Assembly: GCA_023458215.1 (NCBI GenBank)
Contig: JAEXAJ010000186.1
Coordinates: 1-13,599 of the forward strand
Reading direction: 5' to 3'
Length of the DNA: 13,599 nucleotides
DNA from: Bacteroidota bacterium
Lineage (GTDB): Bacteria > Bacteroidota > Bacteroidia > Bacteroidales > Bacteroidaceae
The position numbers were made by a program, and so were the translations under genes. This document shows, piece after piece, positions 7,194-13,599 of this stretch (position 1 is the stretch's first letter; the number at the start of each line of letters is the position of its first letter). Below the pieces are notes generated by a model. It was not told where the DNA came from, did not search any database, and was given only the letters and a program-made list of their open reading frames with translations.

Positions 7194-9659
7194 TTAATCT
7201 GCACATAATGCATCAATGTACATTTGCTGAAAATCTGCTGGTACATTATTTGTCGCCTGCTGAATAGCCGTTTTAATAGCAGAAGGGGTTGTATTAATTG
7301 AGACCTTTTCTCCTTCAATATTGATAAATCCCGGCACTAGAACCAATAAACTATTCAGTAAGCCTTTCATATTTGACTCTGAAATTATCACTGGAGGATT
7401 CAAATGCTTAAGCTCAGACCTAATAGCTGATATTTTAGGAGGTTCTGTATCTTCTTTTTGTAAAACATATATAACTTCCAACAATTCATCAATAGGACCT
7501 CTATCTATAGTTGTTTTTTCAATCTCATCTATCCAAAATTTCACTTCATTAGGAGTATGACAAGTTTCAAACATATCCCTCAGTTTTTTTAATCCAATTT
7601 GTTTAGGTACAGCTAATAAGAGTAATCTCATCAAATCTTTTGCACGTATTGCTGTGATTTTTTGCTGCTTTAACTCTACATTTAATGCTCCTTCTGGATT
7701 GTCAGCACCTTCATAATCTATTGCCACAACTACAGAATATTGAGCTTTATAAGCTTCCTTATGTCTATATAGGGCAGATAATCTAGCCGTTCCTGCTTGA
7801 ATTTTATTTTTACCTGTACTTTTAGCATCATACGTAAGACTGTAATTTTCTGATTTATTTTCCTCGGAAAATCCAAGAATAGCACTTGCATACCCATCAG
7901 GATTATTACTTCCACCTATTTTAGTTGTCTCAAAGCCGAGTGTATGAAAAGCCTTATAAATAGCATCTTCTAAACCCACAGAATCACTAAGTGCATCCTT
8001 AACCATTCCTGCTACAAGAGGTGCACTCGCCCTATCTCCAAAGACTAACTCTCTTAGTATTTTATCTCTTCTTTTCATTATTGCATGTATAGACTCCTCT
8101 GGAATACATATCTCATACATGTGAGCTTCTGTCAAAACCTCTGTTATCGCTATAAATTCAATTGGGAGTTTAGATTTAAACTCATCACTATAATTTGCAA
8201 TAAAAGGATGCATTAGATTGATTTTTAAAGTCCTTCTTTCTACACTAAATTTAGCAATAGGGTCTTCCGGAGGCATTATTTCCCATACAGAGCTACCTGT
8301 AAACAAGTTATTCTCCTCAACATCTTTCTCTAATTTTGCTATAAAATTTTCTTTTGACTCCTCTCCACGTTCTATTGGTAAAATAAGCCAAGGGCTAATA
8401 ATTTCATCATTAAAAAATTTCTTAGCAAAGGTCACAATAGGTGTGCGAGACAAAGAAGTAGATGTTTGTGCTAACCTATACGAAATAGAACTTTCATCTT
8501 CCTTTTGTTTCTCTTTTTCAAAATAGATCTTTCTTATTTCATTATTAAATTTCTTCTTTATATATTCTTTTAATTCTGAAAAAGGTTTTGATTCTTTTAT
8601 TATTTCTCTTGTAGAAGCTATATTTTCATCTAATTCGTCTGCATATATTGTAATTCTTGTGCGATTAAATGCTCCATGAGAAAACGCATCCATCCCAAGC
8701 AAAGGATCGTCCAAATTTATTAAACGATTACGCACCATTAGAAAAATTCCATGACTACGTCCCAATTCACTTGATTTTCCTTCAACTAAAGAATCTTCAA
8801 ATAACTCACATATCCCATGTACATTTTTTAAATGTGGAAAATCTACATAATAATTTTCACCATCCTTATGTACTATACAATTATCCATCTTTTGTATAGT
8901 TTCATCATCGCGCCCCACTATCCATGTTTTAACTAATGGGATTTTAATTTTTGACGATTCCAGCAACACGCCATTATAAAATAATTTAAATTTAGGATTC
9001 AATGGAAGTGCTGTTTTTAGAATCCATTTTAATCTACCCTCTTTTATTTCAGTACTTTTTGCCTTCAATGCAGTCATTACAGAAAAAGTCCAAGAAGGTT
9101 CTGCTCCTTCACCAAATAAATCAAATGGAAGAATTGGATTAATTGTTTTTTTTATATATGGCTGTAACAAAGAACGAACTTCATACTCAGACAATTCGAT
9201 TTCATCAAGAGTTAAATGCTCACCACTTTTTTTATGAATTCTCGTATAATCCATTTGTGTGGCTAAATATCGATTATTCTTTTTGCAAATATAAGTCAAG
9301 TTATTAGCTAATATATATGTAGCCAGCTTTCCTATACCAAAACGTCCAATCGGTAATCGTTCAGAGTCACTCTCTTCATGTAATCTTTTAGTAGATTCTC
9401 CTACTTTCCACAAATTTTTCAATTCATCATGATTCATACTATCCCCATTGTCACACACCCACATATATGCACCTTCTGCAGCCAAATCAGAAGATACATA
9501 AACACCTACTTTAGAAGCATGTGCATCATACGAGTTACAGACAAGCTCTTCAAAAGCTTTGTTAGGACTTGAGTATAAGCCTGCAGAAAAAAGTTCAATA
9601 ATTCTATAACTTAAAGTTACATGTATATCATCTATTTTTTTACCTGTGTTAATCTTCAT
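7194..9659 (-). CDS. MORC-like GHKL ATPase fused to a PD-(D/E)XK nuclease (restriction subunit)
   Basis: This 821-residue protein joins two modules. The N-terminus is a GHKL (Hsp90/MutL/MORC) ATPase: N-box E38-L-V-C-N42-S-Y-D45-A with the catalytic Glu and Mg-binding Asn, D70-N-G72 for adenine binding, and the lid G105-R-F-G108-I-G110-K. A transducer-like region follows. Near the C-terminus a PD-(D/E)XK nuclease core is visible: GFETTKIGG, N-P-D588-G, then a strand ending D611-A-K613. ATP binding should dimerise the N-domains and control DNA cleavage by the C-terminal domain. The gene follows the methyltransferase gene with an 11-bp overlap, so this is a restriction partner. The ATG at 9659 is preferred; a TTG at 9671 would add four residues. 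MORC/MutL-like ATPases with nuclease domains in restriction-modification operons were predicted by Iyer, Abhiman and Aravind (2008). Cleavage itself is inferred. Confidence 0.85.
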   Translation of the reverse strand: MKINTGKKIDDIHVTLSYRIIELFSAGLYSSPNKAFEELVCNSYDAHASKVGVYVSSDLAAEGAYMWVCDNGDSMNHDELKNLWKVGESTKRLHEESDSERLPIGRFGIGKLATYILANNLTYICKKNNRYLATQMDYTRIHKKSGEHLTLDEIELSEYEVRSLLQPYIKKTINPILPFDLFGEGAEPSWTFSVMTALKAKSTEIKEGRLKWILKTALPLNPKFKLFYNGVLLESSKIKIPLVKTWIVGRDDETIQKMDNCIVHKDGENYYVDFPHLKNVHGICELFEDSLVEGKSSELGRSHGIFLMVRNRLINLDDPLLGMDAFSHGAFNRTRITIYADELDENIASTREIIKESKPFSELKEYIKKKFNNEIRKIYFEKEKQKEDESSISYRLAQTSTSLSRTPIVTFAKKFFNDEIISPWLILPIERGEESKENFIAKLEKDVEENNLFTGSSVWEIMPPEDPIAKFSVERRTLKINLMHPFIANYSDEFKSKLPIEFIAITEVLTEAHMYEICIPEESIHAIMKRRDKILRELVFGDRASAPLVAGMVKDALSDSVGLEDAIYKAFHTLGFETTKIGGSNNPDGYASAILGFSEENKSENYSLTYDAKSTGKNKIQAGTARLSALYRHKEAYKAQYSVVVAIDYEGADNPEGALNVELKQQKITAIRAKDLMRLLLLAVPKQIGLKKLRDMFETCHTPNEVKFWIDEIEKTTIDRGPIDELLEVIYVLQKEDTEPPKISAIRSELKHLNPPVIISESNMKGLLNSLLVLVPGFINIEGEKVSINTTPSAIKTAIQQATNNVPADFQQMYIDALCAD

Positions 9660-10923
9660 GTTTTTTTCCAATGATTATGAATTCCTCTGAATAAACTTGC
9701 CGACTATTCTTGTTGGAAGTAAATTTTCCTCTTGAATCCCGATACGGTGTCAATATTTTTTTCGATATTTTTCGTTGTATTATTTCCATGTCCCTAAACC
9801 CAGCACTATACATGCTTTCGATTAAATGTTTCGCATTGTCTATCTTCACCCTCTTATATTCAGTGTTACCTATCACAAAAAGAGAATAACCATTATTATT
9901 TAATAGTTGAAAAGCTTTGGATGTTACTTTCTGCATATCAACAAAATATTTTGATGCAGCCTTTGCTTTTGATTTATCAACTTTATACAAACGACTAACA
10001 ATATCTAATCCTATAGGACTTAATCGATTCAAATTATCCTCATAATCAGATTCGTGATAAATACTTCCAATAGTGCCTTTTCGCAATATTTTATAATCAT
10101 CAACAAAGCCTAACCACAATGTCGAAAGTTGATGTAAATCAGCATATTCATAAGATGTTACATATGGTGGACTAGTGACAATTAGGTCAGCGAAAGAATT
10201 TTCTATTTTTTTATCTAAGAAATTTATATTCTCTATCTCAATTTGATTTTCGTTAGATATCAAGTTCTCATTATTAGCTTTAATCATCATATCAACCTGC
10301 CTTACAAAAGCGTCTATTACTACTGCCGGAACTTTATTTGGATCAACCTGAGGCTTTATAGATTTCGTTAACCAAACAGATGTAGATTTCAATATATTTG
10401 AAAATGCACACAAGAAAAACTTTTTATAAGATATATTCTCAATTAATACAATTGAGATAGCTCTTTTTAAAGCTAATAAGTCTCTAATCTGTTGTTTTTT
10501 AAACCAATATTTAATTCTTTCATTAATATTCTCTATATCTTCATTTGCTATAATCAAGGAAGAGAATACATTAACTATTTCATTACTATATTTTTTTAAA
10601 AGATCGTCTTGGTATTTTTGACTTTTAACCTCTGCAATAAGTGTCGCTACTGGATTAATATCACATCCCCAGAAATCAATCCCATTTTTCTTTGTTTCGT
10701 AGGCTACAGTTCCGCAACCGCAGAAAATATCAGCAATGAGATTTACTTCCCCTCCCTTTCTTTTCACAAACTCAATAGCTTTAGTGGTAATAAATGCAGG
10801 AAACTTTGCCGGATAAGCGTGTATTTTATGCATTCTGCATTCTTTCTCACTCCCTGTGTTCCAATATTCATCTACTGGAATTTGCTCAAAATCAATATTG
10901 TAGAAGTTATTTTCAACTTGCAT
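9649..10923 (-). CDS. DNA methyltransferase of the MORC-type restriction-modification system
   Basis: This 424-residue enzyme transfers a methyl group from S-adenosylmethionine to DNA bases. Motif I (SAM binding) is D65-I-F-C-G69-C-G71-T, followed by GCDINP. Motif IV is T250-S-P-P-Y254, the form most typical of N4-cytosine methyltransferases, though N6-adenine cannot be excluded. An HKIHAYPAKFP segment (residues 32-42) upstream resembles motif X. The order X-I-IV with about 180 residues between I and IV is unusual: that helical, charged insert could be the target recognition region. It is the first gene of the operon, so protective methylation would be made before the nuclease that overlaps its last 11 bases. 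The start ATG 10923 lies 26 bases after an exact -7 box. Very AT-rich, consistent with horizontal acquisition. Confidence 0.88.
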   Translation of the reverse strand: MQVENNFYNIDFEQIPVDEYWNTGSEKECRMHKIHAYPAKFPAFITTKAIEFVKRKGGEVNLIADIFCGCGTVAYETKKNGIDFWGCDINPVATLIAEVKSQKYQDDLLKKYSNEIVNVFSSLIIANEDIENINERIKYWFKKQQIRDLLALKRAISIVLIENISYKKFFLCAFSNILKSTSVWLTKSIKPQVDPNKVPAVVIDAFVRQVDMMIKANNENLISNENQIEIENINFLDKKIENSFADLIVTSPPYVTSYEYADLHQLSTLWLGFVDDYKILRKGTIGSIYHESDYEDNLNRLSPIGLDIVSRLYKVDKSKAKAASKYFVDMQKVTSKAFQLLNNNGYSLFVIGNTEYKRVKIDNAKHLIESMYSAGFRDMEIIQRKISKKILTPYRDSRGKFTSNKNSRQVYSEEFIIIGKKHED

Positions 10924-10936
10924 ATCATATAGTCTA

Positions 10937-10997
10937 AATTATTCACTTACAAAGATAATAGATAGAGGCTAATTTCTAAAGAAATAAGTGAATAATT
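10937..10997. repeat. 13-bp inverted repeats flanking the restriction-operon promoter
   Basis: AATTATTCACTTA (10937-10949) and its exact complement TAAGTGAATAATT (10985-10997) bracket a 35-bp interval that contains the -7 and -33 elements and little else. Such an arrangement is the hallmark of invertible promoters in Bacteroidales; it could also be a pair of operator half-sites for a regulator that loops the promoter. The short interval is at the low end for recombinase-mediated inversion. Confidence 0.75.
10950..10980 (-). promoter_or_regulatory. Promoter of the restriction-modification operon
   Basis: On the minus strand TATCTTTG (10957-10950) is an exact -7 box (TAnnTTTG), and TTTA (10980-10977) stands 19 bases upstream as the -33 element (consensus TTTG). 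It points at the methyltransferase start 26 bases away. The whole promoter lies between the arms of a 13-bp inverted repeat. Confidence 0.7.
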
Positions 10998-11125
10998 AAA
11001 ATCGAACAAGCCATTTCTTTTTTATAATCATCTCATAAAGACTAGAATAAAGCATACTGATCATCAAATATAGTTAATCAATGTTATATCACATCTCGTC
11101 TTAAACAATATAAAATTGAAACAAC

Positions 11126-11347
11126 TATCTTTGCTTTCAGTATTCTCCATGAGCAAACTACCGCAAAAGCACGTAGCAAATTAGTGGGTTAAATCATGGG
11201 ATATGCTTGAAGTAAGAAATATAAAGTTTTAAATATCAGCGTGGTAACTCTAAAAGGAGAATCCCAGGCGGGATCACTAAAAAACAAGTCAAAGCAAGAC
11301 TTTAATAAGACAACTCCTACAATATCAAGGTATTGCAGGAGTTTTTT
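11126..11347 (+). ncRNA. Possible small RNA (promoter-like box to intrinsic terminator)
   Basis: TATCTTTG at 11126-11133 is an exact -7 box on the + strand, and a strong intrinsic terminator ends at 11347, giving a predicted transcript of about 205 nt starting near 11140. It includes a short ATCCC/GGGAT hairpin near 11265-11280. The -33 element is poor, and no known RNA family is recognised. Alternatively the terminator may belong to the host gene that was displaced on the left of the island. Confidence 0.3.
11312..11347 (+). terminator. Intrinsic (rho-independent) terminator, + strand
   Basis: AACTCCTACAATAT (11312-11325) pairs with GTATTGCAGGAGTT (11330-11343) across the loop CAAG, with one mismatch and one G-U pair, and is followed at once by a run of six T residues (11342-11347). 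The T run shows it works on + strand transcripts, although no gene on + lies immediately upstream. The A-run on the other strand could give weak bidirectional activity for the arsenic operon. Confidence 0.75.
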
Positions 11348-11460
11348 CTTTGTATAATATCCGTAACCAAAGACACGAACATGAATCAACGGTTCATGTT
11401 TTCACGGAGTATCAGTCTTATAGTGTCAATGAAGTTTACAGTATCTATATCCGGAAATTA

Positions 11461-12270
11461 TTACTTTTCTCCAGTCACTGTGATCGAATAAATACCTACG
11501 TTTCCCGTCTTGTACTTACGAATCGTCTCCTCGTCTAGATGCTCTTGCAGTACCTCATCAGGGATTACGACCGTCTTTGTGCGTTCCACCCGGACATTCT
11601 TAAAATCAACTTTCTTAATCTCTGCCAGGTAGTCTTCACGCTGGATGGCACTGGCGATGCAACCGGCATACATGGCAGCATTGTCGGTGAACTCTTTCGG
11701 GAAGACACCATTGAGCACTACGTCAGAGATGCAGAAGTGCCCACCAGGCTTCAGCACACGGTAGATTTCACGGAAAATGAGGTTCTTTTCGGGCAGAAGG
11801 TTCAGTACGCAATTACTCACTACCACGTCGGCGGTGTTATCCTCAATGGGCATCTCTTCGATGTCTCCTTCCAGAAAGCGAACATTTGTGTAGCCACGTT
11901 TCAAGGCATTGCCACGGGCTTTCTCGATCATCTGGGGAGAGAAGTCAATGCCAATAACCTCCCCTTCATCACCTACTTCAGCGCGGGCGATGAAGCAGTC
12001 ATTGCCGGCACCCGAACCGAGGTCGATAACCGTGTCACCGGGTTTTATTCGAGCGTATTCAGTAGGAAGCCCGCAGCCTACACCAAGGTCGGCATCGGGT
12101 TCGTAACCTTTCAACTTGGTGTAATCCTCACTCATGATGGTGTACACTTTCTTCGAGGGAGCTGCCGGATTCTTGCCACAACAGCAACCACCTTTAAGCA
12201 GGTCGGCATTGAGGGCAAGCTCACTGTAACGCTGCTTTACAAGATCTTTTAATGCTTTGTTATCTTTCAT
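11461..12270 (-). CDS. arsM: Arsenite S-adenosylmethionine methyltransferase
   Basis: ArsM adds methyl groups from SAM to arsenite in the cytoplasm, giving methylated and finally volatile arsenicals. The 269-residue sequence has the class I SAM fold: motif I D83-L-G-S-G-A-G-N-D91, then IGIDFS and VLKPGGHF. The three cysteines that hold As(III) in characterised ArsM enzymes are present as C66 (GVGCGLP), C154 (VSNCVLN) and C204 (AGCIASA). A Cys-Cys-Cys cluster at 29-31 matches the N-terminal cysteine region of the family. The ATG at 12270 is preferred over a GTG three codons upstream (12279). It is last in the operon arsR, arsN1-like gene, arsM, starting 13 bp after the acetyltransferase stop. 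Confidence 0.92.
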   Translation of the reverse strand: MKDNKALKDLVKQRYSELALNADLLKGGCCCGKNPAAPSKKVYTIMSEDYTKLKGYEPDADLGVGCGLPTEYARIKPGDTVIDLGSGAGNDCFIARAEVGDEGEVIGIDFSPQMIEKARGNALKRGYTNVRFLEGDIEEMPIEDNTADVVVSNCVLNLLPEKNLIFREIYRVLKPGGHFCISDVVLNGVFPKEFTDNAAMYAGCIASAIQREDYLAEIKKVDFKNVRVERTKTVVIPDEVLQEHLDEETIRKYKTGNVGIYSITVTGEK

Positions 12271-12283
12271 CTTTTTCACTTTA

Positions 12284-12775
12284 TTAGTTATTCAATATAA
12301 GTTCCCAGTTTCCGACATCAATCCACCGATCGAATTTCCACCCCACCTGCTTAAAGTGAGCCACTTTCTCAAAACCAACGCTTTCATGCAGCTTCACACT
12401 CGCCTCATTGGGTAAGGAGATACCCGCTATCAAAGCATGAGCCGGAATATCATTTAGCCCTTCGAGAAGGCTATGCATTAGTTTCCGCCCGATGCCACGA
12501 CCTACATAATCAGGATGGATATAGATAGTCGTTTCCAATGTATGCAGATAAGCGCATCGGCTTTTCCAAGTGTTCGCGTAGCAATAGCCTACCACAAGCC
12601 CGTCCATTTCATATACCAAATATGGGAAGTATGCGGATATATCTGCTATCCGCGTCTCCATCTGTTCGATTGTTAATGGCTCCGTCTCGAAGGTGATTGC
12701 CGTGTTGGCGATATAATGATTGTATATGCCGCAGATGGCCGGAGCATCTGTGGTGCTTGCTTTCCTTATACTCAT
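12284..12775 (-). CDS. arsN1: GNAT acetyltransferase, ArsN1/phosphinothricin type
   Basis: This 163-residue GNAT enzyme belongs to the phosphinothricin acetyltransferase-like group. Visible features are the N-terminal start RKASTTDAPAICGIYNHY, the family stretch ITFETEPLT (27-35), and acetyl-CoA motif A Y90-V-G-R-G-I-G-R-K98. Family members acetylate the amino group of phosphinothricin, and ArsN1 enzymes in ars operons acetylate the arsenic antibiotic arsinothricin. Its place between arsR and arsM (12 bp after arsR, 13 bp before arsM) supports the ArsN1 assignment over a general PAT or methionine sulfoximine acetyltransferase. The substrate is inferred from family and context; the symbol should be treated as provisional. 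Confidence 0.82.
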   Translation of the reverse strand: MSIRKASTTDAPAICGIYNHYIANTAITFETEPLTIEQMETRIADISAYFPYLVYEMDGLVVGYCYANTWKSRCAYLHTLETTIYIHPDYVGRGIGRKLMHSLLEGLNDIPAHALIAGISLPNEASVKLHESVGFEKVAHFKQVGWKFDRWIDVGNWELILNN

Positions 12776-12787
12776 ATCCCGGATATT

Positions 12788-13108
12788 TTATTCACAACAA
12801 TTCGTCTTAGGAGAATAACTATTCATAAACTCGTCGAGTAGCGACTTTGCCAACTGCCAGTTTTCCGGATGGATGCAATACTTCACTTTGGGCGGTAGAA
12901 TCTCACCTTGTATCAATCCGGCATCTTTCAGCTCCGAGAGGTGTTGCGACACGGTCGCTTTGGCAATAGGCAGCACCTCGTTGATGTCGCCGAAATAGCA
13001 GGAGTCTTGCGAAGCCAGAAACCTGAGTATCGCAATGCGGGCAGGGTGTCCCATCGCCTTGGCAAAGCGGGCCAGTTGCTCTTCTTTGGGAGTGTATTTC
13101 TTTTCCAT
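12788..13108 (-). CDS. arsR: ArsR/SmtB-family arsenic-responsive repressor
   Basis: This 106-residue winged-helix repressor has the ArsR/SmtB pattern: GHPARIAILRFLA (20-32), recognition helix region IAKATVSQHLSELKDAGLI (48-66) and a wing near 70-80. ArsR proteins bind DNA as dimers and are released when thiols bind As(III). The classic ELCVCDL motif is absent; the available cysteines are C37 (DSCYFGD), C78 and a C-terminal C104-C105 pair, so the inducer site is probably built from C37 with the C-terminal cysteines, as in other non-classical ArsR types. It is first in the operon and most likely represses it through the dyad that surrounds the -7 box just upstream. Confidence 0.88.
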   Translation of the reverse strand: MEKKYTPKEEQLARFAKAMGHPARIAILRFLASQDSCYFGDINEVLPIAKATVSQHLSELKDAGLIQGEILPPKVKYCIHPENWQLAKSLLDEFMNSYSPKTNCCE

Positions 13109-13119
13109 TTTTAGTTTAT

Positions 13120-13139
13120 TGTTCGCAAATATACGAACA
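13120..13139 (-). promoter_or_regulatory. ars operon promoter with overlapping operator dyad
   Basis: On the minus strand the -7 box TATATTTG (13133-13126) is an exact consensus match and is bracketed by TGTTCG (13139-13134) and CGAACA (13125-13120), a 6-bp-arm dyad. A repressor dimer bound here would block RNA polymerase directly, fitting ArsR autoregulation. No clear -33 element is seen, as in many regulated promoters. Confidence 0.6.
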
Positions 13140-13208
13140 TATATTTAATAGAAGCATTTAATGGAATATTTAATAATGGCCGCTAACATTTATTTGGAAA
13201 AAGCAGAA

Positions 13209-13599
13209 TTATGAGGACCGCAACTCCCGGTTACGCAATAAGCGACCGATGTTTTTATAGTGTAAAATGATAATAAGCACCATACAAACCAGCAGATAAT
13301 AGAACGTAGGAGTTACTCCACAAATAAGAAACTGGCTCGCAACCATCGTAATGGCCAAAGCGATAGAGCCCAGCGAAACGTAGCCGAACAGCCGCTTGAC
13401 AATGAAATAAACCACCACCGAGGTAAAAACCGCAAACGGGGCAAGCAAGACCGAAGCTCCCAAGGTTGTGTTCACCCCTTTTCCCCCTTTTAACCTCAAG
13501 AAAATGCTGAAATCATGTCCCAAAATAGATGCAAGTGCTACATAATAGACAGATAAATCGGACATTGTATTTTGATAATAGGTTAAACCAACATCATAC
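13209..13599 (-). CDS. plsY: Glycerol-3-phosphate acyltransferase PlsY (5' end outside window)
   Basis: PlsY is an inner-membrane enzyme that acylates glycerol-3-phosphate with acyl phosphate, making lysophosphatidic acid in phospholipid synthesis. Only the C-terminal part (about 130 residues of the usual 200 or so) is in the window; the frame is open to the right edge, so the ATG at 13565 is internal. Two conserved PlsY motifs are present: LGHDFSIFLRLKGGKGVNTT with the Gly-rich loop (GGKGVNTTLG), and the C-terminal HYKNIGRLL motif. Three hydrophobic spans lie between and around them. It is on the same strand as the arsenic genes but 100 bp upstream of the ars promoter, so it is probably a separate housekeeping gene. 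Confidence 0.88.
   Translation of the reverse strand, partial: YDVGLTYYQNTMSDLSVYYVALASILGHDFSIFLRLKGGKGVNTTLGASVLLAPFAVFTSVVVYFIVKRLFGYVSLGSIALAITMVASQFLICGVTPTFYYLLVCMVLIIILHYKNIGRLLRNRELRSS

Larger units (their letters stand above)
3240..11200. mobile_element. Putative mobilizable island carrying a restriction-modification cargo
   Basis: The interval holds an RteC-like gene, an excisionase-like HTH protein, a hairpin-rich oriT-like region, a BtgA/BtgB-type mobilization pair and a cargo of defence-type genes. It is visibly AT-richer than the exporter genes on its left and the arsenic operon on its right. The left limit is placed where the MKKLILTAG reading collapses; the right limit lies somewhere between 10998 and 11460. 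I found no direct repeat joining the two ends and no integrase, so both limits are estimates. Confidence 0.45.
10998..11460. other. Gene-free stretch at the right end of the island
   Basis: No convincing protein-coding gene is present on either strand in these 463 bp. The stretch holds a + strand -7-like box (11126-11133), a small hairpin ATCCC-AGGC-GGGAT near 11265, a strong + strand terminator (11312-11347) and a smaller hairpin (11378-11400, AACATGAA/TTCATGTT). The boundary between AT-rich island DNA and host-type DNA lies in here. I searched by eye for a copy of the left junction and found none. Confidence 0.6.

Noticed and set aside
11255..11285. tRNA-like 3' end (ATCCC...GGGAT) as an integration target
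   Set aside because: No GTTCGA T-loop, no anticodon arm upstream and no acceptor partner; only a five-bp hairpin.
11232..11302. Short reading ending in YQRGNSKRRIPGGITKKQVK then ARL and a stop, possibly a 3' gene remnant
   Set aside because: Only about 20 codons, no start and no recognised family; could be coincidence, though it would be worth comparing with an island-free genome.
11378..11400. Hairpin AACATGAA/TTCATGTT as terminator of the ars operon
   Set aside because: On the minus strand no T run follows the stem, so terminator activity for arsM is not supported.
11539..12252. Long open frame (237 codons) on + strand opposite arsM
   Set aside because: It mirrors arsM, whose family motifs and cysteines are clear on the minus strand; the + translation has no recognisable motif.
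1..13599. CRISPR array, rRNA or complete insertion sequence
   Set aside because: No regularly spaced direct repeats, no rRNA-like stretches and no transposase reading frame were seen.

Overview
The window looks like a Bacteroidales genome (Bacteroides, Parabacteroides or a relative). The reasons are TAnnTTTG-type -7 promoter boxes, A-rich rather than Shine-Dalgarno leaders, and a BtgA/BtgB-style mobilization pair with an RteC-like gene, all typical of Bacteroides mobilizable elements. The outer parts (about 1-3200 and 11460-13599) have balanced base composition and read as host-type DNA. The middle (about 3240-11200) is visibly AT-richer, most strongly from 6212 onward, and reads as an acquired island.

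Left flank (1-3191, + strand): a tandem pair of fused permease-ATPase ABC exporter subunits, the first cut by the window edge. A further start (3213) follows but its reading collapses after about 10 codons, which suggests that the island inserted there.

Island, transfer part (3310-6211, + strand): an RteC-like gene split by a one-base frameshift in a G5A5 tract, a perfect 12-bp-arm palindrome, an excisionase-like helix-turn-helix gene, a 254-bp hairpin-rich stretch that is a good oriT candidate, a ribbon-helix-helix BtgA-like accessory protein and a BtgB-like relaxase. No integrase or transposase is present in the window.

Island, cargo (6267-10997): an unrecognised helical protein with its own promoter on +, convergent with a two-gene operon on -. 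That operon encodes a DNA methyltransferase (motif I FxGxG, motif IV TSPPY) followed, with an 11-bp overlap, by an 821-residue protein that joins a MORC/Hsp90-type GHKL ATPase to a C-terminal PD-(D/E)XK nuclease. This matches the MORC/MutL-like restriction-modification systems predicted by comparative genomics and is the most interesting content here. Its promoter lies exactly between 13-bp perfect inverted repeats, so it may be an invertible on/off switch or a looped operator.

Right of the island (10998-11460) there is no gene, but a + strand promoter-like box and a strong intrinsic terminator frame a possible small RNA of about 200 nt.

Right flank (11461-13599, - strand): an arsenic operon transcribed arsR, arsN1-like acetyltransferase, arsM, with an operator-like dyad wrapped around the -7 box upstream of arsR. 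Together these would sense arsenicals, acetylate an arsinothricin/phosphinothricin-like compound and methylate arsenite. The window ends in the C-terminal half of plsY (membrane glycerol-3-phosphate acyltransferase), cut by the right edge.
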